The position numbers and the translations under genes were made by a program. Under the pieces are notes generated by a model. It searched no databases and was not told the origin of the DNA. It saw only the letters and a program-made list of their open reading frames with translations. Positions 17,358-23,852 of a stretch of DNA of 64,000 bases are shown here, in pieces. Every line of letters begins with the position of its first letter. Position 1 is the stretch's first letter. Origin of the DNA: Candidatus Edwardsiibacteriota bacterium (GTDB lineage Bacteria; Edwardsbacteria; AC1; EtOH8); assembly GCA_020053305.1 (NCBI GenBank), contig JAGVNJ010000077.1, positions 1 to 64,000 on the forward strand, written 5' to 3'.

Positions 17358-17490
17358 CAGCGATACCATTCCGCCAAAGGCGGACAGGAAACAATATCGC
17401 TGGTCAAACATCAAGCCCGGCAAACCGGGTTACCGAGTCAGGCCTCGTAGAGGCCTTGTTGACTTCCAGCGATAGACTTTAGGCTATCGC
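17358..17490 (+). repeat. Array of four hairpins between serS and its duplicated tail
   Basis: Within about 130 bases there are four short perfect hairpins: CCGCC/GGCGG (17371-17383), CCCGG/CCGGG (17416-17429), AGGCCTC/GAGGCCT (17440-17456) and GCGATAG/CTATCGC (17469-17490). The first is enclosed by CAGCGATA (17358-17365) and TATCGCTG (17395-17402), and CAGCGATA recurs at 17468-17475. No open reading frame fits. It may be the ends of a small palindrome-rich mobile element or a structured RNA; a decision is not possible from one copy. Confidence 0.6.
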
Positions 17491-17500
17491 CCAAACCGCC

Positions 17501-17542
17501 AAGGTTTTACGGCCGTTCATGGGGATGGATGTGATAAGATAG
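17501..17542 (+). pseudogene. Second copy of the serS 3' end
   Basis: An open stretch encodes KVLRPFMGMDVIR followed by TAG, clearly homologous to the last residues of the intact SerS (EVLRPYMGMDVIK). The two share the identical 19-base block ATGGGGATGGATGTGATAA (17325-17343 and 17519-17537) but use different codons upstream. Upstream of Lys the frame leaves homology. It is a remnant left by an insertion or recombination event at the gene end. Confidence 0.85.
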
Positions 17543-17553
17543 AAAGTCCAGTA

Positions 17554-17886
17554 ATGAAATCTTTTACGCGCAATGATTGGATTGATCTTTTAAAAAGGGA
17601 CTTAGTCCCTATACCATCTTGTGATTGTGATGGTTTTAGGGAATATGCAAACCCCGAACATTTATTTGTTACTATTAAAACCAAAACAAACAGGAAATGT
17701 ACTTTTGGTGGGCCTGTTTGGTGCGCAATAATTAATATTCACGATAAAAAATATTTGTATGTTGATTACTTAAGCCCTTTAAAAAAGACACGTAGGTTTT
17801 TATGGGATAAAATTGAATCTATTGAATTTCGTTTTGTTACAGATGTTAAACATCCAAGAGATTTATTTTATAAAAATAATACCTAA
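17554..17886 (+). CDS. AT-rich ORFan, unknown function
   Basis: A 110-residue protein that I do not recognise. It has the Cys pair CDCDG near residues 23-27, a hydrophobic strand WCAIINIHDKKYLYVDYL and a basic C-terminal half; no signal peptide or membrane helix. Its DNA is far more AT-rich than all neighbours, with runs of AAA, ATT and TTT codons, which suggests recent acquisition. It starts 12 bases after the duplicated serS tail and ends 20 bases before the methyltransferase, inside the accessory patch. Confidence 0.65.
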   Translation: MKSFTRNDWIDLLKRDLVPIPSCDCDGFREYANPEHLFVTIKTKTNRKCTFGGPVWCAIINIHDKKYLYVDYLSPLKKTRRFLWDKIESIEFRFVTDVKHPRDLFYKNNT

Positions 17887-17906
17887 TACAAATATTATTT
17901 ACATCC

Positions 17907-18536
17907 ATGACCATCTGGGATAACATATACAAAAACTTCCAAAACGGCGGAGAGGCCTGGGCCAGCCTATCGGAAGACATTCACCCCTTATTCAAACAAT
18001 TCCTGGAACACTCGGAATTCATTCTTAAGTACGCTTTGGACATCGGCTGCGGGACCGGCAAATATTTAAAACTCCTCCGGGCCGGCGGATTTAAGACCGA
18101 CGGAATAGATTCCAGCCAAACCGCGGTGGAAATGACCAAAAAGGAACTGGGCAGCGGCTCGGAGATCGTTTGCGCGGACATGTTTGGATACGACATCCCC
18201 AGAGACAGATACGATTTGATCCTTTCGGTCTCGACCATTCATCACGGGACCAAAGAACAGGTACGTTTGTTGGTAAGCAATATATATGAAGCGACCGCAG
18301 AGAACGGAAAGATATTCGTCACCGTGCCCGATCTTGCCAGCAGCAAAAAGTGGAACACCTTCAAGGAGCACCAAAAAATAACCGAGGGCACCTATGCCCC
18401 GTTATCCGGCCCGGAAAAGGGCCTGCCCCACAGCTTTTATGAAGAAAATGAGGTTCGGAAACTGTTCTCCAAGTTCAACGATCTGCGGCTGGACCTGGAT
18501 GACCGCGGCAGGTGGATAATTCAAGCGACAAAATGA
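17907..18536 (+). CDS. Class I SAM-dependent methyltransferase
   Basis: A 209-residue protein with the SAM-binding motif I ALDIGCGTGKYLKLL (~residues 43-57), the acidic loop DGIDSSQTAV and motif IV region YDLILSVSTIHHG. It resembles the TehB/UbiE-like small-molecule methyltransferases; the substrate is unknown. Its stop overlaps the start of a truncated GNAT gene (ATGATG at 18533-18538), so it was probably once cotranscribed with the complete GNAT gene. Confidence 0.88.
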   Translation: MTIWDNIYKNFQNGGEAWASLSEDIHPLFKQFLEHSEFILKYALDIGCGTGKYLKLLRAGGFKTDGIDSSQTAVEMTKKELGSGSEIVCADMFGYDIPRDRYDLILSVSTIHHGTKEQVRLLVSNIYEATAENGKIFVTVPDLASSKKWNTFKEHQKITEGTYAPLSGPEKGLPHSFYEENEVRKLFSKFNDLRLDLDDRGRWIIQATK

Positions 18537-18649
18537 TGAACGATATCCTCATCCGCCCACACCAGCCCGGCGACTCCATACCGGAGATCACCGCCCTCCT
18601 GCACAAGGCCTACGCCGGCATGGCCGGGCAGGAAGTAAAACGAACATAG
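18536..18649 (+). pseudogene. Truncated 5' copy of the GNAT acetyltransferase gene
   Basis: The frame begins MNDILIRPHQPGDSIPEITA and stops after 37 codons. Bases 18550-18632 match 19555-19637, inside the intact GNAT gene, at 81 of 83 positions. After GMAGQ the sequence diverges to EVKRT and a TAG stop, where the Bro-N unit begins. It still overlaps the methyltransferase stop, so this looks like the original start of the GNAT gene cut off by the insertion. Confidence 0.88.
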
Positions 18650-18665
18650 AAAAGTGAGGTATAAA

Positions 18666-19508
18666 ATGGCAGACAGCCTGCCGCTTGCCGTCTTTGAAAA
18701 TTATAAAATACGCAGGATCTACGATGAAAAAGCCGAATCTTGGTATTTTTCGGTTATTGACATAATTGCGGCTTTGATCCAGCAGCCCAACCACCAAGCC
18801 GCCCGGAATTACTGGAAAGTCCTGAAAAACCGGCTTAAAAAAGAGGGCAGCCAAACGGTTACAAAATGTAACCGTTTGAAGATGCCCGCGGAAGACGGAA
18901 AGCTCCGCATCACCGACTCGGCCGATGCCGAAACCCTGCTGCGGCTGATCCAATCCGTTCCCAGTCCCAAGGCCGAACCCATCAAGCTTTGGCTGGCTAA
19001 AGTCGGCTATGAGAGAATTCAGGACATGGGGGATCCTGCGCGATCGCTGGACCGCGCCCGGCAGTACTGGCAGCAGCACGGGCGGAGCGAAAAATGGATC
19101 CAGCAGCGGATGATGGGCCAGGAGACCCGCAACAAACTTACCGACTACTGGAAAGACCATGAGATCAAAGACGAAGACGAATACGCCATCTTGACCAACA
19201 TCATCCATCAGGAATGGAGCGGCGTGTCGGTAAAAAAACACAAGAAGATCAAGGGCCTTAAAACCCAAAATCTGCGCGATCACATGAGCGAAGCCGAGCT
19301 TATTTTTACCGCCCTGGCCGAACTATCCAGCCGCCAGATCGCCGAAAGCGTCGAGGCAACCGGAATGACTGAGAACGCCGAGGCGGGACAAAAGGGCGGG
19401 AAAATCGCCCGAAAAGCACGGCTATCATTGGAACGGAAAACAGGCAAGCGGGTTGTTACCGGCGAGAATTTTTTGCCTCCGGCCAAGGAAAATAAAAAGC
19501 TGAAATAA
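18666..19508 (+). CDS. Bro-N domain protein (antirepressor-like)
   Basis: A 280-residue protein with an N-terminal Bro-N domain (~5-100; IRRIYDEKAESWYFSVIDIIAAL and an AARNYWKVLKNRLKKEG core) and a helical C-terminal region resembling DinD-type proteins (DHMSEAELIFTALAE, then a Gly/Lys-rich GQKGGKIARKAR). Bro-N proteins bind DNA and are common in phages as antirepressors, but also occur as orphan chromosomal genes. The ATG at 18666 has GAGGT about 9 bases upstream; a GTG at 18654 is the alternative. It lies between 83-base direct repeats of the GNAT 5' end. Confidence 0.88.
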   Translation: MADSLPLAVFENYKIRRIYDEKAESWYFSVIDIIAALIQQPNHQAARNYWKVLKNRLKKEGSQTVTKCNRLKMPAEDGKLRITDSADAETLLRLIQSVPSPKAEPIKLWLAKVGYERIQDMGDPARSLDRARQYWQQHGRSEKWIQQRMMGQETRNKLTDYWKDHEIKDEDEYAILTNIIHQEWSGVSVKKHKKIKGLKTQNLRDHMSEAELIFTALAELSSRQIAESVEATGMTENAEAGQKGGKIARKARLSLERKTGKRVVTGENFLPPAKENKKLK

Positions 19509-19525
19509 CCTTCCGGCTTAATGGA

Positions 19526-20062
19526 ATGAACAATAACGCATCCAAAGAAATAATCATCCGCCCATACCAGCCCGGCGACTCCATACCGGAGATCACCGCC
19601 CTCCTGCACAAGGCCTACGCCGGCATGGCCGCGCAGGGCATGCGCTACCTGGCCTCCCACCAGGATGATCAGACCACTTTGGAGCGCCTCATCATTGGCG
19701 CTTCATTTTTAGCCGTAAAAGAAAACGCCATCGTCGGCACCATTACCCTCTACGGGCCGTATCCGGAGGCCGAGGCGTCCCTCTACCGGCAGGAGGGCGT
19801 CAGCCATTTCGGCCAGTACGCGGTGGACCCGGACCTGCAGGGCGCCGGCCTGGGCAAAAGGCTGTACCAAACCGTGGAGGACCATTGCCGGAAGAATAAC
19901 ATCAAAACTCTGGCTCTGGACACCTGCCAGGATGCGGCTGACCTGATAGAGATGTACCGGCACTGGGGCTTTAAGCAGGTGGACCATGTGCAGTGGGACT
20001 GCACCAACTACCGCAGCGTGATAATGGCGAAAGATCTGACCGCCCCTCCATCCCCTCCTTGA
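19526..20062 (+). CDS. GNAT family N-acetyltransferase
   Basis: A 178-residue acetyltransferase. Motif A is FGQYAVDPDLQGAGLGKRLYQTVEDHC (~residues 93-119), containing the acetyl-CoA loop Q-G-A-G-L-G. The substrate is unknown. The N-terminus (MNNNASKEIIIRPYQPGDS) differs from that of the truncated upstream copy (MNDILIRPHQPGDS), then becomes almost identical, so this copy probably received its first codons with the inserted unit. The stop codon lies inside a 24-base palindrome. Confidence 0.9.
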   Translation: MNNNASKEIIIRPYQPGDSIPEITALLHKAYAGMAAQGMRYLASHQDDQTTLERLIIGASFLAVKENAIVGTITLYGPYPEAEASLYRQEGVSHFGQYAVDPDLQGAGLGKRLYQTVEDHCRKNNIKTLALDTCQDAADLIEMYRHWGFKQVDHVQWDCTNYRSVIMAKDLTAPPSPP

Positions 20063-20074
20063 TCAAGGAGGGGA
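20051..20074. repeat. 24-base perfect palindrome at the GNAT stop
   Basis: TCCCCTCCTTGA and its reverse complement TCAAGGAGGGGA meet without a spacer. The GNAT stop codon TGA (20060-20062) is inside. It is followed by CCAAAGGGGTGG, giving a common C-rich intergenic repeat. It could act as a weak transcript end or stabiliser; there is no following T-run. Confidence 0.6.
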
Positions 20075-20101
20075 CCAAAGGGGTGGTGAAAGGAACCGAA
20101 G

Positions 20102-20881
20102 ATGAACTCCATTTTCCTGCTGGCAGCCCTCTCCCTGCTGGGCCTCTACAGCGAGCCCCACCTGACCCTGGAGTTCGCCGGCCCGGCCGCGGTCGATGCC
20201 GCCGGCCAGCGGGCGCTGTTCTTTGCCTTCGTCCAGGCGCACCGCCCGGCTAAGGGCCTGGCGGCCTTTCCCGACGGCGGCCGCCCCAGGATCCTCTACA
20301 AGAATGTTTCGCTTTATCAGATGGATATCCCCGAAGGGACTTTGAAAAGACTTTACGACTTCGGCCCCCTGCCGCTGGCCAGATCCGCCTGGAACTGCCG
20401 GGCCTTTTATGAGGGCGATTCGGTGCGGTTTAATCTGGAGCCGGTCAGCGGCTGGCAGCAGAATCTCAAGTGGAAGCGGGTGGATACGGCTTCATACCAA
20501 AAATATCATACCTGGTTTGTCATTGATCCCGCCACCGGAGTTGTATCCCCGACCGATCCGGCCGGCAACGCCCCAAAAGTCGGCCCCGGATTCCCCTTAA
20601 GCCGGATCAGACAATTTTGCGAAAACATCACCTGGGGGCAGTGGGGCATCGAGCTGGACAGCATCTGCCCGGCCGGCAAAAAAGAGCGGATAGAGCAACT
20701 GACCGGACTGAAGGGAAATCAGAACTACCGGGATGCCTTGGTCGAGCAGCTTTACGGCCGGCTGGAGAAGAATGAGGCCCGGAAGATCGTTTCCGCGATC
20801 CGGAAAGACCGGCCGGGATCGCCGGCGGCCAAGGAGACCGTCGCCAAACTGCGCCAAATCTTTCAACTGGAGGACGAATGA
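20102..20881 (+). CDS. Exported protein of unknown function
   Basis: A 259-residue protein with a short hydrophobic N-terminus (MNSIFLLAALSLLGLYS) that may be a signal peptide. I do not recognise the fold. The middle is rich in aromatic residues (FYEGDSVRFNLEP, TWFVIDPATGVVSPTDPAG) and the last 60 residues are helical and charged. Its stop overlaps the start of the discoidin-like gene by 4 bases, so the two are cotranscribed and may work together at the cell surface. Confidence 0.72.
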   Translation: MNSIFLLAALSLLGLYSEPHLTLEFAGPAAVDAAGQRALFFAFVQAHRPAKGLAAFPDGGRPRILYKNVSLYQMDIPEGTLKRLYDFGPLPLARSAWNCRAFYEGDSVRFNLEPVSGWQQNLKWKRVDTASYQKYHTWFVIDPATGVVSPTDPAGNAPKVGPGFPLSRIRQFCENITWGQWGIELDSICPAGKKERIEQLTGLKGNQNYRDALVEQLYGRLEKNEARKIVSAIRKDRPGSPAAKETVAKLRQIFQLEDE

Positions 20882-21912
20882 TCTTCAGATGGTTCCTGGC
20901 CCTCCTGTCCCTGACGGCCGCCACGGCTTTGGCCCAGGACTGGGTAGAGATAGCCCTGAGCGGGGCGGAAGGCCAGTATCATAACGCCAGCTCCCAGCTG
21001 GGCGCCAGCGAAGGGTGGGAGGATACGGAGGCCGGCCGAAAGTACGGGGCGGCAAACCTGGTCGACTGGGACTTCTCCACCACCTGGGCCGAGGGCGACC
21101 CGGGAGACGGCATCGGCCAAACGGTGTGGATAGAGATCCCGCGGGACTGCCGGGCCTTCAACATTTTTTCCGGCTACGGCAAAAGCCGGGGGCTTTACCT
21201 GAAGAACAACCGGCCCAAACGGATCAAGCTTTCCTGCTATGCCGGGGTCAGCCCGCCGGGCTATGTCACCGAGATCGCTCGGTGCTTCCGGGCCCTAAAA
21301 TACCCCGGCGATCTTTATTTTGACCTGAAGGACACCTTCGGCCTGCAGAGCTTCTCCTTTCCGGTGGCCTACCAAGACCTGGAGGATCTGCTGCACAAGG
21401 TCCAGGCCGGCTCCCGCCCGAGCGACAGTCTGCCGCCGGACCCGTCCTGCCTGATCCTGCGGCTGGACATAGTAGAGGTATACCGGGGCACCAAATGGAA
21501 CGACGCCTGCATCTCGGAAGTTTTCTTCGGCAGCATTTACGTGGCGGACGACCGCCGCCCCGGATTTGCCGGGGCCAAAAATATCCGGGTGGACCCCAAA
21601 AACGAGGGCCGGATCCTGGCCGACCTGCCGGGGAAGAAGAATGTGGTGATCTATAGCGACCCCGGTTATGTGCTGGTCCTGGCCGAGATCTCGCCCAGCC
21701 TGCGCTGGGCCACCGTCATGCGGATGGATGCCGGGCCCGGAGCGGGCCGCCGGCAGACCGAATGGCTGCTGTTTGATATCCCCAACGGAAAGGTAGTGAA
21801 CCGGGAATTTGAGAAGGCCACCGGGATCCCCCTATCCGGCCCCTTCTTCCTGGTGCAAAAGGGAGGCCGGCTGGTCCTGGATGTCTCGTCAATCGAGATA
21901 TCCCTTTATTGA
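20878..21912 (+). CDS. Secreted protein with discoidin/NPCBM-like domain
   Basis: A 344-residue protein with signal peptide MIFRWFLALLSLTAATALA. Residues ~20-225 match the NADase-type glycan-binding or discoidin-like family: NLVDWDFSTTWAEGDPGDGIGQ, then a jelly-roll with YLKNNRPKRIKL and ending KWNDACISEVFFG, the typical closing motif. Such modules bind carbohydrate. The C-terminal 110 residues are of unknown type. It is coupled to 20102-20881 by a 4-base overlap. Confidence 0.82.
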   Translation: MIFRWFLALLSLTAATALAQDWVEIALSGAEGQYHNASSQLGASEGWEDTEAGRKYGAANLVDWDFSTTWAEGDPGDGIGQTVWIEIPRDCRAFNIFSGYGKSRGLYLKNNRPKRIKLSCYAGVSPPGYVTEIARCFRALKYPGDLYFDLKDTFGLQSFSFPVAYQDLEDLLHKVQAGSRPSDSLPPDPSCLILRLDIVEVYRGTKWNDACISEVFFGSIYVADDRRPGFAGAKNIRVDPKNEGRILADLPGKKNVVIYSDPGYVLVLAEISPSLRWATVMRMDAGPGAGRRQTEWLLFDIPNGKVVNREFEKATGIPLSGPFFLVQKGGRLVLDVSSIEISLY

Positions 21913-22039
21913 TCCAGCCGCTCAAAAGATTGACCGCTAAACGTTATCCGGGCAAAATAGGGGTTAGGTCACAACCGTAAGGGCAATTCATGAATTGCCC
22001 CAACAATGAATATGAACAACCATTACTATGGAGGGAAAA

Positions 22040-22336
22040 ATGAAATACAAGAATGCTCTGTGGGCCACTATCCTGTTCATCGCCCTGGCCACCCTGACCG
22101 GCTGCATCCCCGGCGACGGCCGCAACACCGTCCAAAAACCAGCCGGGTTCTTCTGGGGCATCTGGCACGGCTGGGTGGCGCCCATCTCGCTGATAATCAG
22201 CATCTTCAAGAAGAACATCCGGCTGTATGAGGCCTTCAACAACGGCTGGCTGTACGATTTCGGGTTCTATATCGCGGTCATCAGCGGGTTCGGCGGGCTG
22301 TCGCTGTTCCGCCGCCGGAAATCGTCCTGTAAATAA
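22040..22336 (+). CDS. Small membrane lipoprotein, unknown function
   Basis: A 98-residue protein with a lipobox (ALATLTGC, ~residues 16-23), then the motif KPAGFFWGIWHGWVAPISLI with a membrane helix, and a second helix near the C-terminus (FGFYIAVISGFGGLSLF) followed by RRRK. This small conserved family is found in many bacteria without known function. The start at 22040 has GGAGGG 5 bases upstream. It is followed by a palindrome-rich terminator region. Confidence 0.8.
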   Translation: MKYKNALWATILFIALATLTGCIPGDGRNTVQKPAGFFWGIWHGWVAPISLIISIFKKNIRLYEAFNNGWLYDFGFYIAVISGFGGLSLFRRRKSSCK

Positions 22337-22339
22337 AAA

Positions 22340-22398
22340 CCTCACCCCTGCCCCTCTCCTAATGCTTTAGGAGAGGGAAGTCGTAAGGCAGGGTGAGG
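22340..22398. repeat. Nested palindromic intergenic repeat
   Basis: An inner hairpin with arms CCCTCTCCTAA (22352-22362) and TTAGGAGAGGG (22367-22377) lies inside outer arms CCTCACCC (22340-22347) and GGGTGAGG (22391-22398). The inner 26 bases are repeated exactly at 26962-26987, again followed closely by GGGTGAGGTC. It is a dispersed repeat of this genome. Confidence 0.75.
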
Positions 22399-22404
22399 TC
22401 GGTC

Positions 22405-22432
22405 AAAGAGGCATGTTTAATCATGCCTCTTT
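22405..22432. terminator. Bidirectional terminator between convergent genes
   Basis: Arms AAAGAGGCATG and CATGCCTCTTT with a 6-base loop, followed on the plus strand by TCTTT. It separates the small lipoprotein gene from the convergent radical SAM gene. Confidence 0.8.
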
Positions 22433-22435
22433 TCT

Positions 22436-23698
22436 TTATCCCAAATAGGGGTTGAAATAATCTATCTTCGTTTTGGGCGTTTCCCTCCTGAACAATTTGA
22501 TCAACTCCGCGATCCCGATGGCCCGGCCCTTGGGCCGGGGGATGGCTCTTATGTACCACCAGGGATCTATGGACAGATTCCTCATCTGGACCATGTCCAC
22601 CCTGTACTTGGCGAATAATTGTAAAAGCCCGGCCGCCTCCTGCTCCCTATCGGTGTATCCCGGGAAGACCAGCAGGTTGATGCTGACGAACAGCCCGTGG
22701 TCCTTGGCGGTCTTGATGCTCTTAAGCACATCGGAATATTTATAATTGACCGGCCGGTAGTAGGTATCGTAGCATTTCTTGATGGAGGAATTCAGGCTGA
22801 TGCGCACCGAATCCAGTCCGGCGCTTGCCAGGGCCTTTATCCTCTGCGGGCTGTAGCCGTTGGTGTTCAGGTTGATGGTCCCTTTAGCGGTTTGCTTCCG
22901 GATCAGTTTGACGGCTTTCCCGATGGTCTCCGATTGCAGCAGCGGCTCGCCCTCGCAGCCCTGCCCGAAGCTGGCGATGGGCGAAGGCGCATTCTGCAGA
23001 TGGGGAATGGCTATTGAAGCTATCTCCTGCGGGCTGGGCACGAAAGCCAGCCGGTCCTGTGAGGCGCAGCAGCCCTCCTTGCCGGCCGGCTGCCATGACA
23101 GGCAACCCAAACACCGGGCATTGCAGGTAGGCGAGGTGGGCAGGGGCAGTTCCCAGCGGCGGTAAAAGGTGTTCTTTCCGGCAAAGCAGTGATATTCCAG
23201 GGCGCAGCGGGCCAATTGTTTTAACAGCCGGTTGTTAGGCTCATCTTTTAGCCGCTGTTCCACCAGTTTGATGAGTTTTTTATCCTGCTCCGGACTGTGC
23301 AGCTCGGGGTCGGCCTTGGGATTCTTGGCCACCAATTTGGCCGCTCCGCAGATCTTTCCCTTATGCCAAGCCACCGCAGTGTAGGACCACAGCGGAAGCA
23401 GCGGATCGGGTGACCGCTCCACATAGGCCGGCATCAATGTCCGGGTGTACCCAGCCGGCATGAAGGCCGCCACCGGATAGATCCTTTTATTCCCTATCTT
23501 TTCCAGGTAGACCGGACTGCCCTCCCTTTGGGCAACAATGATCCCCTTTTTTATCACAAACAGCTCGCTGCCCTCCGGCAGGGGCACCATTTCGCTGGCC
23601 GGGATGGGGACCAGGTCCCCGCCGGACAGACCCAGGGCCTGGTGTTGGGCGGAATCGAAGATCCGGCCCCTGGCATCGGCGTAAAGTAGATTTGGCAT
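22436..23698 (-). CDS. Radical SAM protein, unknown function
   Basis: A 420-residue protein. The [4Fe-4S]/SAM motif is CNARCLGC (Cx3Cx2C, ~residue 195 in the chosen frame), followed by glycine-rich INLNTNGYSPQRI and DSVRISLNSS, as in the MoaA-like/SPASM-related family. An N-terminal ~180-residue extension with many prolines is unusual. No substrate or peptide partner is seen beside it. The ATG at 23698 sits 6 bases after a consensus -10, so the mRNA is probably leaderless; longer frames to 23803 run through the promoter. Confidence 0.85.
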   Translation of the reverse strand: MPNLLYADARGRIFDSAQHQALGLSGGDLVPIPASEMVPLPEGSELFVIKKGIIVAQREGSPVYLEKIGNKRIYPVAAFMPAGYTRTLMPAYVERSPDPLLPLWSYTAVAWHKGKICGAAKLVAKNPKADPELHSPEQDKKLIKLVEQRLKDEPNNRLLKQLARCALEYHCFAGKNTFYRRWELPLPTSPTCNARCLGCLSWQPAGKEGCCASQDRLAFVPSPQEIASIAIPHLQNAPSPIASFGQGCEGEPLLQSETIGKAVKLIRKQTAKGTINLNTNGYSPQRIKALASAGLDSVRISLNSSIKKCYDTYYRPVNYKYSDVLKSIKTAKDHGLFVSINLLVFPGYTDREQEAAGLLQLFAKYRVDMVQMRNLSIDPWWYIRAIPRPKGRAIGIAELIKLFRRETPKTKIDYFNPYLG

Positions 23699-23704
23699 AC
23701 CGTG

Positions 23705-23733
23705 ATTATACGGAATATTGGAGAATTTGTCAA
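23705..23733 (-). promoter_or_regulatory. Perfect consensus promoter, probable leaderless start
   Basis: On the minus strand the exact TTGACA (23733-23728), 17 bases, then the exact TATAAT (23710-23705). Only 6 bases separate the -10 from the ATG at 23698, so transcription should begin at or next to the A of the start codon. Confidence 0.85.
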
Positions 23734-23770
23734 ACAGGCGCGACTGGTTGATTAACAATAAAAATAGTTC

Positions 23771-23800
23771 TTGACAAATATGTCCCGGGAGGTTTATTAT
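23771..23800 (+). promoter_or_regulatory. Promoter of the large secreted protein gene
   Basis: TTGACA (23771-23776), 18 bases, TATTAT (23795-23800), with GGAGG further down at about 23841-23846 and the ATG at 23853. It is divergent from the radical SAM promoter. Confidence 0.65.
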
Positions 23801-23852
23801 CAATCAAATAGCATTCTGACCGGCCACACCACCATTATTAACGGAGGACGTC

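Noticed and set aside
17349-17500. Integron attC site or group II intron between serS and its tail
   Set aside because: No integrase, no clear R/L core sites and no intron domain V were seen; the hairpins alone do not support either.
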